Origin: Pseudoalteromonas amylolytica
GTDB lineage: Bacteria > Pseudomonadota > Gammaproteobacteria > Enterobacterales > Alteromonadaceae
Direction: 5' to 3'
NCBI RefSeq assembly: GCF_001854605.1
Contig: NZ_MKJU01000024.1
Coordinates: forward strand, 1 to 47,029
DNA length: 47,029 bases
In this document: piece after piece, positions 23,143 to 28,974 of the stretch
Numbering within the stretch: the stretch's first letter is position 1
Layout of the letters: each line of letters starts with the position of its first letter
The notes under the pieces: model-generated
Told to the model about the DNA's origin: nothing
The model's database searches: none
Seen by the model: only the letters and a program-made list of their open reading frames with translations
Position numbers and translations under genes: made by a program

Positions 23143-24291
23143 ATGGCGCAAAAGAAACCCAATACAAAATTCAACTGGTTTGAGATATTCAGAGCGGGTA
23201 AGCACACAGACTCAAAGGGCAATGAGGCTGAATTTAGTAAGTCTGATTTACAAAGCGTGGTTGAGAATTTTAAACCGCGTACCTCTCCGCTAGTTATTGG
23301 CCATCCTAAAAACGATGATCCTGCATGGGGTTGGGCTGAAGAACTCAAGATAGAAGACGATGTTTTGTATGCGAAGGCTGAAGCTGTAGACGCTGATTTT
23401 GCTGAAGCAGTTGAAAACGCGCGTTACCCAAACCGCTCTGTACGACTACGTAAAACCGACAATGGCTTTGAGCTTGGCCACATTGGCTTTTTAGGGGGCA
23501 AACCGCCAGCTGTTGATGGCATGCAATGGCTATTTAGCAAAGACGAAAGCGGCGAGACTGTTGTTTTAGAATTTGCCGCGAGTGACCGAATAGAGCAAAT
23601 GACCATCGACAATACACAAGGTTTTGTCCGCCTAGTTCGCAACCTAAAAACATTGATTACCGATAAATTTGGTGCCGAAGAGGCTAACAACGTTTTTAGC
23701 GAATGGGAAGCTGAACACCTGCAAGAGCAAGCTACGCTGGCACAACACGAAAAACACACCGAACAACCCCCTGTAGAACCAAGCGCGGAGTTTTCTGCGC
23801 ATATAAATACCGATGAGGAAAACACCGTGACTAAAGAAGAGAAAGAAGCGCTCGAAGCAAAGCTAAAAGATGAGCAAGCCAAAAACGCTCAACTGCAATT
23901 TAACCAAGCTAAGTACAACGCCCAAACGTTTATTGACCAAACCGTAAACGGTGGCAAAGCCCCACGCCTAACTAACACGGATGGGTTGGCCGAGTTCATG
24001 GCGCACCTAGAGACTGGCCAAGAACAAACATTTGAGTTTGCGGCAGCTGACGGTGAGCAAAATACCACTGTAAAGCCTGCTGAGTTCTTTAAAAGCTTTT
24101 TACAGGCACTGCCAGAGCAAAAAGGCTTAACCAAGGACTTTAGCAAAGACGATGGCGGCGAGACTGAAATTGATGATTCGGCCGAAGCGCTCGCTGCTAA
24201 AGCGTTGGATTTTCAGCAGAGCCAAGCGAGTAAAGGTGTCACGATTAGCATCTCAGCGGCGCTTGAACATGTTCAGAAGGAGGCAAAGTAA
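23143..24291 (+). CDS. Prohead protease (Mu gpI family) with scaffold part
   Basis: 382 residues. The N-terminal part (FNWFEIFRAGKHTDSKGNEA, SPLVIGHPKNDDPAWGWAEE, RYPNRSVRLRK, LGHIGFLGGKPPAVDGM) fits the Mu gpI protease. The C-terminal part from about 229 is a charged, coiled-coil scaffold-like region, as in Mu where gpZ is made from the same gene. It cleaves itself and the scaffold during head maturation. It is the first gene of the rightward late block; the stop overlaps the next ATG (TAATG). Confidence 0.9.
   Translation: MAQKKPNTKFNWFEIFRAGKHTDSKGNEAEFSKSDLQSVVENFKPRTSPLVIGHPKNDDPAWGWAEELKIEDDVLYAKAEAVDADFAEAVENARYPNRSVRLRKTDNGFELGHIGFLGGKPPAVDGMQWLFSKDESGETVVLEFAASDRIEQMTIDNTQGFVRLVRNLKTLITDKFGAEEANNVFSEWEAEHLQEQATLAQHEKHTEQPPVEPSAEFSAHINTDEENTVTKEEKEALEAKLKDEQAKNAQLQFNQAKYNAQTFIDQTVNGGKAPRLTNTDGLAEFMAHLETGQEQTFEFAAADGEQNTTVKPAEFFKSFLQALPEQKGLTKDFSKDDGGETEIDDSAEALAAKALDFQQSQASKGVTISISAALEHVQKEAK
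23827..24291 (+). CDS. Scaffold protein from internal start (Mu gpZ-like)
   Basis: An in-frame GTG at 23827 is preceded by GAGGAA at seven bases and opens a 154-residue product (TKEEKEALEAKLKDEQAKNA...) consisting of the acidic, coiled-coil scaffold region only. Mu makes its scaffold gpZ by such an internal start in gene I. The start site is seen; its use is inference. Confidence 0.6.
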   Translation: MTKEEKEALEAKLKDEQAKNAQLQFNQAKYNAQTFIDQTVNGGKAPRLTNTDGLAEFMAHLETGQEQTFEFAAADGEQNTTVKPAEFFKSFLQALPEQKGLTKDFSKDDGGETEIDDSAEALAAKALDFQQSQASKGVTISISAALEHVQKEAK

Positions 24292-24671
24292 TGGCGATTC
24301 CAGGGTTAATTCGTAATTTTACAGCTACTGGCGAGATTAAACCAAACCGTGTTGTGGCGGTAGATGTGGGTGATTTTATGGCATCGCAAGCAACAGGCGT
24401 TGCGTCAAATGCACTGGGTGTAACGGAACAAGGGACCGATAAGCATTTACGCGTTGATGTGGTGATGGGCCAAATTGCGCCCGTGGAGTTCGGCGGAGAT
24501 TTTAATGGTGGCGAATGGGCTGTACCTGACACTCAGGGCCGTGTTGTGCCGTTTGACGCAGTTACTTTTGCTGAAGACGAGGTGATCAATATCGTCGGCA
24601 AAGTACTCGAAGCTGGGGACACTGGCACCATCGGTGATATTCATGTCACCCCATTTTTAATTGTTAAGTAA
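24291..24671 (+). CDS. Capsid decoration protein, DUF2190-like
   Basis: 126 residues, beta-rich, GPxRxxxFTATGEIKP-like start (IPGLIRNFTATGEIKPNRVV) and a repeated Gly-rich plan (GVTEQGTDKHLRVDVVMGQI) that fits DUF2190 capsid cement proteins. It would bind the outer capsid surface. It lies between protease and major capsid, its usual place, and overlaps the protease stop by one nucleotide. Confidence 0.78.
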   Translation: MAIPGLIRNFTATGEIKPNRVVAVDVGDFMASQATGVASNALGVTEQGTDKHLRVDVVMGQIAPVEFGGDFNGGEWAVPDTQGRVVPFDAVTFAEDEVINIVGKVLEAGDTGTIGDIHVTPFLIVK

Positions 24672-24682
24672 GGAGCTAAACC

Positions 24683-25621
24683 ATGAGTAATGGTATGCCA
24701 TTTACCCCAGATGTAGAGCAAACAGCGGTTGCAATTGCGTATACTAATCGACGCTTAATTGCTGATACTGTTATTCCCTACGCGCCTGTTGGTCGTAGAG
24801 AATACAAGTGGACCCTGTACAAAGCTGAAGAGAAGTTTACGGTACCAGATACTAAAATTGGTCGTAAATCGTCGCCAAACCAAGTTGAGTTTAGCGTTGG
24901 TGAAATGTCTGGCTCAGTTACAGATTACGGCTTGGCCGATGTGATCCCTAATGATGATGTAGACAACGCGCCAGCAAACTACAACCCAAGAACCCATGCT
25001 GCCGAGAATATCACTGACTTAATTCTGCTAGGTCGCGAAGTGCGCGTAGCCAATTTATTCAACACGCCCACTAACTTTGGCACACACAAAAAGCTTGGCA
25101 CAGCAGAGCTTAAACGAATAGATGATCCTGAATTAGATATTCTACCGTTCTTGCTCGAAGTATTGGATACACCACTAATGCGCCCGAATGCCGCTACTAT
25201 GTCTCAACGTGTTGCTACAGCATTGCGAACCAATAAGCGGTTGATTAAAGCTTACAATGGCTCCCTTGGTGATGAAGGGTTAGTACCTTGGCAATTTATT
25301 AAAGACCAATTAGAGCTTGAACACATCAATATCGGTCAAGCCCGATTAAATACCGCTAAAAAAGGTAAAGAAATGATGTTGCAAAAAGCGTGGAAAGACT
25401 CGCTTAGCTTTACGTACCACGACCCTCTAGCCAACTTCCAAAATAAACGAATGACCTTTGCTTTGACTGCTCGTTACGGAGACCGTAAATCAGGTTTTAG
25501 AGAAGTATCAGCGGGTTTAAATGGCGGTGTTGAAGTCATGGTCGGTGAATCTGTTGAAGAGCAAGTAATTGCTAAAGACTGCGGCATTTTGCTCACTGAT
25601 GTACTGACCCCTGCAGCTTAA
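24683..25621 (+). CDS. Major capsid protein
   Basis: 312 residues. FTPDVEQTAVAIAYTNRRLIADTVIPYAPVGRREYKW is a typical N-terminal arm of HK97-fold capsid proteins in transposable siphophages, followed by DYGLADVIPNDDVDNAP, a long helix (AAENITDLILLGREVRVANLF) and a beta-rich end. TAAGGAG precedes the ATG. Position after decoration protein and before the connector gene agrees. Confidence 0.88.
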   Translation: MSNGMPFTPDVEQTAVAIAYTNRRLIADTVIPYAPVGRREYKWTLYKAEEKFTVPDTKIGRKSSPNQVEFSVGEMSGSVTDYGLADVIPNDDVDNAPANYNPRTHAAENITDLILLGREVRVANLFNTPTNFGTHKKLGTAELKRIDDPELDILPFLLEVLDTPLMRPNAATMSQRVATALRTNKRLIKAYNGSLGDEGLVPWQFIKDQLELEHINIGQARLNTAKKGKEMMLQKAWKDSLSFTYHDPLANFQNKRMTFALTARYGDRKSGFREVSAGLNGGVEVMVGESVEEQVIAKDCGILLTDVLTPAA

Positions 25622-25640
25622 TTCTCTTGTGTCCCAACCA

Positions 25641-25669
25641 TAGGGCGTCGGCATAGCGCCCTATTTTCT
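25641..25669 (+). terminator. Hairpin after the capsid gene
   Basis: TAGGGCG / CGCCCTA (25641-25647 with 25657-25663), 7-bp stem with a 9-nt loop followed by TTTTCT. Probably reduces transcription of downstream connector and tail genes relative to capsid. The right arm plus tail GCGCCCTATTTTCT also occurs at 2626-2639. Confidence 0.6.
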
Positions 25670-25682
25670 AAAAGAGGTATTT

Positions 25683-26147
25683 ATGTTTGTTAGCACATCT
25701 CACACAATCAATACCATTGGCATGCATTTGCTAGTGCAATTTGCACAGGGCCGTTTTAATAGCGACAGCTACGCGACGGAAGAAGACCTAACCACGGCGC
25801 TACTCCAAAGCCCTACAACCGAGTTGCAGCAGCAAATTTATGATTGGTTTAGCACAGCAAAAACCAACGTGGATGCATTGATTTTTGGCTATGTGGCTAA
25901 GTTCAGTTTATCGATGGATGACATTGAGCAGAGCTTATTGCCAGGGCTGGCCGCTGACTTGATGCGCTACGAACTGTGCACCAACGATGCCGACGAGGGT
26001 ATTTCAAAGCGTCGCGATAATGCGATTAAACAGTTAGAAAAAATCGACAAAGGCGTAATTCAGCTCAAAAGCTCAACGCCGAAGTTAAGCTCTAAAACCA
26101 TTAAGACTATTAAACCCGCTTCACAGTTTAATTGGAGTGGCTACTAA
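25683..26147 (+). CDS. Head-tail connector, DUF1320 (Mu gp36-like)
   Basis: 154 residues. DUF1320 pattern: N-terminal helix, EDLTTALLQSP, AKTNVDALIFGYVAKFSLSM, and GLAADLMRYELCTNDADEGISKRRDNAIKQLEKIDKG. These proteins join the portal to the tail. AGAGG precedes the ATG and the stop overlaps the next start. Confidence 0.85.
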   Translation: MFVSTSHTINTIGMHLLVQFAQGRFNSDSYATEEDLTTALLQSPTTELQQQIYDWFSTAKTNVDALIFGYVAKFSLSMDDIEQSLLPGLAADLMRYELCTNDADEGISKRRDNAIKQLEKIDKGVIQLKSSTPKLSSKTIKTIKPASQFNWSGY

Positions 26148-26590
26148 TGGCGGGCGTCTATATCGAAATATCGGGCGATGCGCTTGAATCGTTGCAGCTC
26201 ATTAATAAAAAGAGCGCTGCGCCTGATGACATTCTAGACGACATCGGCGCGTATTTAGACATGGATGTAACCACCCGCTTTTTAGATGAAATGGCTCCCG
26301 ATGGTACCAAGTGGATACAGTCAGAAGCCGCAAGAACGGGCAAAGGCCGTAACCCTGAAAAGCCAGGGCTAACACTCACGGATACTCGCGATTTAGTGGG
26401 GTCTGTCACACACAATGCTGATAACGGTGAATTAGAGCATGGCTTAGGTGAGGTTTATTCCGCAATTCACCATTTTGGTGGCAAAACTGGGCGTAATCAC
26501 GCTGTAAACTTACCCGCGCGCCCGATTATTGGTATAGAACAAAAGCAAGCTAGCACCATTGTTGAAATGGTCAGCGGCTGGCTGGTTTAA
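26147..26590 (+). CDS. Virion morphogenesis protein (Mu gpG / tail completion)
   Basis: 147 residues from the ATG at 26147 (TAATG overlap with the previous gene; GGAG upstream). AGVYIEISGDALESLQLINK, TRFLDEMAPDGTKWIQSEAA, SVTHNADNGELEHGLGEVYSAIHHFGGK and LPARPIIGIE are diagnostic of the phage virion morphogenesis family. It completes the head-tail joint. The 3' end overlaps a phased array. Confidence 0.9.
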   Translation: MAGVYIEISGDALESLQLINKKSAAPDDILDDIGAYLDMDVTTRFLDEMAPDGTKWIQSEAARTGKGRNPEKPGLTLTDTRDLVGSVTHNADNGELEHGLGEVYSAIHHFGGKTGRNHAVNLPARPIIGIEQKQASTIVEMVSGWLV

Positions 26591-26624
26591 AGGGGGTTTA
26601 AAGCATGTTTAATTTTGATTTAAA
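26586..26624. repeat. Phased TTTAAA array (4 units, exact 11-bp period)
   Basis: TTTAAA at 26586 and 26597, TTTAAT at 26608 and TTTAAA at 26619; every step is 11 bp. It crosses the end of the morphogenesis gene, the 14-bp gap and the start of the next gene, so it is not explained by one coding frame. Confidence 0.75.
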
Positions 26625-27042
26625 CCACATTGAAAACGCATTAAAACGTGAGCGTATCGCCAACGTGGGTATGGCCGCAGACTTTAACGAAGCGCGCAAG
26701 CGCCCGGTTCAATCGCCCCAACTTTACGTGTTGCCGCTCGATGAAGACTACGACCAGGCACAGTCGATTACGGGTCAAGATGAGTACACCATCACTGAGA
26801 TTTTTGCGGTGATGATTGTGATCCCTTGTATTCGTGGCAATAAAAAAAGCGATGAGCAAATTAAACAACTGCGCGGCCAAGTTAAACAGGCAATCGCTGG
26901 GTTAACGTTTAAGCCTTGGCAACCCATTCAATTACACCGTGGCCGCATCGTTGAGCTAAACCACGCCACTAACAACCTTATTTATCAATGCCAGTTCAAA
27001 GTCACTGGCCACATTACGGTAACTACAAAGGCCGCATTATGA
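26605..27042 (+). CDS. Tail terminator/neck protein (gp37-like)
   Basis: 145 residues. NHIENALKRERIANVGMAAD, DEYTITEIFAVMIVIPCIRG and QLRGQVKQAIAGLTFKPWQP with a beta-rich end HATNNLIYQCQFKVTGHITV fit the phage gp37/DUF1834-type tail terminator group. It should cap the tail tube at the head side. GGGGG/AAAG-type sites precede the ATG. It overlaps the next gene (ATGA). Confidence 0.72.
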   Translation: MFNFDLNHIENALKRERIANVGMAADFNEARKRPVQSPQLYVLPLDEDYDQAQSITGQDEYTITEIFAVMIVIPCIRGNKKSDEQIKQLRGQVKQAIAGLTFKPWQPIQLHRGRIVELNHATNNLIYQCQFKVTGHITVTTKAAL

Positions 27043-27194
27043 AAAAAGACACCGCAGAGCAAAAACCAAAGTTAACACCCGGGCAAATAGCGGAGCAAGC
27101 GCGAGCTGCATTGGCTGAACAAACTGACCGCCAAAACCTAGCTGGCGCGTTTACGCTCGATGACAACAACAAACTAACCACCGGGGGTAAGTGA
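27039..27194 (+). CDS. Small DUF2635-like protein
   Basis: 51 residues from the ATG at 27039 (overlaps the previous stop as ATGA). KKDTAEQKPKLTPGQIAEQA, RAALAEQTDRQNLAGAFTLD. Very small and highly charged. Position between the tail terminator and tail tube matches small tail-cluster proteins of Mu-like phages; exact family uncertain. Confidence 0.6.
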   Translation: MKKDTAEQKPKLTPGQIAEQARAALAEQTDRQNLAGAFTLDDNNKLTTGGK

Positions 27195-27195
27195 G

Positions 27196-28095
27196 ATGAG
27201 TTCATGGCGCTTTAAAGACAAAATTCTATTAGCAGACGGGCTGGGTACTACGCTCACGGGGTTGCACGCAATTTATGCCTCAGATATTGAGTTTAGTATC
27301 GAGAGCGAAACCGACTCAGACGAGCTGGAAACCGCACACAGCGGTGCAAGCTTGCAGGTGTATTACGGTCAACATGTATCGCTTAACTTTAAAACCCCGC
27401 TGGCAATGTGCGGCACGGCGGGTAGTAGCCCAGCTATTGCGCCTTTATTGTTGGCCTGTGGCATGGTGCAAGTGTCTACAGCATCGAGCGTCACCTACAC
27501 CAAAGGCCAACCCACTAAAGCTAAATGCCTGCTGCGCTTTGGTAGCAATACGCATGAAATTAGCGAAATGCTCGGCACGTTTAGCTTGAGCTTAGAGAAA
27601 GGGATCCCTCGTATTAATTGGCAGTTTAAGGGCTTGTTTAGCCCCCCTATTCACTCTGCTGTTGCCCCTGCTGTTGATTGGGACCGTTGGAAGCGCCCAG
27701 AGGTGTTAGGCGTTGCGTGTAACTCCGCGTTTAAATTAAACGACGTGGCGCGCACGCTTCACAAGCTCACGATTGATGTTGGTAATAATGTGATCTTTGA
27801 CCGTGCGATTAACTATGAAGAAATCGTTTTAACGGGCCACGAGTCAAAAGCGCAAATGACGCTCAGCGCCGATGCGTTAGCGAACTTTGACCCATTTAAA
27901 GATGTTGGCCAAGTACAAAACTTTGAGTTTACGCATGGTACTGATGCGGGTAATAAAGTCTCAATTTTGGGCCGCTATCAGATGCCTGTGCCTAAATACT
28001 CATCGTTAGAGAGTGAGCAAACGGGTTATGAACTGGATGGGAGCTTAGTGCCAAGTGGCGCTGGCTATGACGAGCTAACGTTAGTATTTGAGTGA
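27196..28095 (+). CDS. Major tail (tube) protein
   Basis: 299 residues. Beta-rich throughout: SWRFKDKILLADGLGTTLTG, YASDIEFSIESETDSDELET, then MLGTFSLSLEKGIPRINWQF and PEVLGVACNSAFKLNDVART, fitting the phage tail tube protein of transposable siphophages. No sheath gene is present, so the tail is non-contractile. Position before the chaperone pair and tape measure supports this. Starts 1 nt after the DUF2635-like stop. Confidence 0.83.
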   Translation: MSSWRFKDKILLADGLGTTLTGLHAIYASDIEFSIESETDSDELETAHSGASLQVYYGQHVSLNFKTPLAMCGTAGSSPAIAPLLLACGMVQVSTASSVTYTKGQPTKAKCLLRFGSNTHEISEMLGTFSLSLEKGIPRINWQFKGLFSPPIHSAVAPAVDWDRWKRPEVLGVACNSAFKLNDVARTLHKLTIDVGNNVIFDRAINYEEIVLTGHESKAQMTLSADALANFDPFKDVGQVQNFEFTHGTDAGNKVSILGRYQMPVPKYSSLESEQTGYELDGSLVPSGAGYDELTLVFE

Positions 28096-28100
28096 TCTGT

Positions 28101-28280
28101 ATGAAAATCACAAGTAAAGAGGAATATGAAGACGCCAAGTTGCGTTTGGATTTTTTTATTGGGGTAGGTTATGAAACCTTGGATGACAATGAAGAGGCTG
28201 AGTTTGAAGCACTGCTAGATGCGACTGCTGAGTACGAAGGACAGCACTTCAATCTTGTAAACATTGAAATAGGGTTGTAA
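28101..28280 (+). CDS. Small acidic protein resembling HigA N-terminus
   Basis: 59 residues from the ATG at 28101; a GTG at 28092 overlapping the tail-tube stop (GTGA) would add three. KITSKEEYEDAKLRLDFFIG, then DDNEEAEFEALLDATAEYEG and QHFNL are like the N-terminal dimerisation part of HigA-type antitoxins (E-Y-x-x-A-...-L-L-...-Y-E-x-x-H-[YF]), but the HTH domain is absent. It could be a stand-alone antitoxin fragment or a tail assembly factor. It lies between the tube and chaperone genes. Confidence 0.6.
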   Translation: MKITSKEEYEDAKLRLDFFIGVGYETLDDNEEAEFEALLDATAEYEGQHFNLVNIEIGL

Positions 28281-28282
28281 GC

Positions 28283-28609
28283 ATGAATTTAAAACTTTTA
28301 GAGCAATTAGAAAACGCAGTCATTAAAGCCCCATTGAATTTCGATTTTGGCGGTGTGAACTTTCAATTTACGGCTCATATTAAAATGATCAGCACTGAAC
28401 GCATCGATGAGCTAACAGTAACACAGCGCGCCGAAGACAAAGAGCTGGTGACTGAATTACTCGTTGGTTGGGATGATTTTGTTGATCAAGGTGAAACGGT
28501 AGCATTTTCGCACGAGGTGCTAGCGCAGTTGCTGAAGTATGGCGGGATAGCTGGGCGCTTAGCTGCGGAGTGTATTAACGCGCAGTATCGAGTGCAAGAA
28601 AAAAACTAA
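28283..28609 (+). CDS. Tail assembly chaperone, short form (gpG-like)
   Basis: 108 residues. NLKLLEQLENAVIKAPLNFD, FGGVNFQFTAHIKMISTERI, ELVTELLVGWDDFVDQGETV and a helical end. This is the place of the lambda G gene between tail tube and tape measure. At its very end codons GAA AAA AAC TAA contain the slippery heptamer A AAA AAC (28600-28606). A -1 shift there continues into the next frame. Confidence 0.8.
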   Translation: MNLKLLEQLENAVIKAPLNFDFGGVNFQFTAHIKMISTERIDELTVTQRAEDKELVTELLVGWDDFVDQGETVAFSHEVLAQLLKYGGIAGRLAAECINAQYRVQEKN

Positions 28610-28974
28610 CTGATGTTGCCAAGTGGTTTTTGGGCGACTTGGCAGCAAGCAAGACAGTAGACGATGATTTGGCCCACTTTGGTGGGCCGATTACTAAGCC
28701 CCAAAAAAATGAGCTGTATGTATTGCCGCAGAACTGGCCTGCAGTGAATGCCCTAACATTGGCAAGCTCACAATGGCAATACTGTAAAGACGGTGTCGAA
28801 ATTGGTTTAGATTACGCGCGGGCAGAAATAGCCTGGCGCTATGCAGAGCTTAAATTAACGCCCTCCGACTTTAACAAACTGCAATTTTTAGAGCGCACAA
28901 TAATAACAATACAAAGGCAAGGCGATGAGCAACAAAGATTTGAATCTGGCCCTACGTTTACGATACGAAGGTAA
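28283..28974 (+). CDS. Tail assembly chaperone, -1 frameshift fusion (gpGT-like)
   Basis: After slipping -1 on A AAA AAC (28600-28606) the ribosome would read CTA ACT GAT GTT GCC, then DVAKWFLGDLAASKTVDDDL and further, giving a fusion of 230 residues. The second frame alone has no usable ATG before residue DLAHF and starts only with TTG, which argues against independent translation. The T part is homologous in position to lambda T and includes ALTLASSQWQYCKDGVEIGL and FLERTIITIQRQGDEQQRFE. The ratio of short to fused form controls tail assembly in lambda; use here is inference. Confidence 0.75.
28600..28606 (+). promoter_or_regulatory. Programmed -1 frameshift site A AAA AAC
   Basis: The heptamer lies in the zero frame as gaA AAA AAC immediately before the TAA stop at 28607, and the -1 frame stays open to 28974. 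Form X XXY YYZ. The stop directly after the slip site would favour pausing. Confidence 0.8.
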
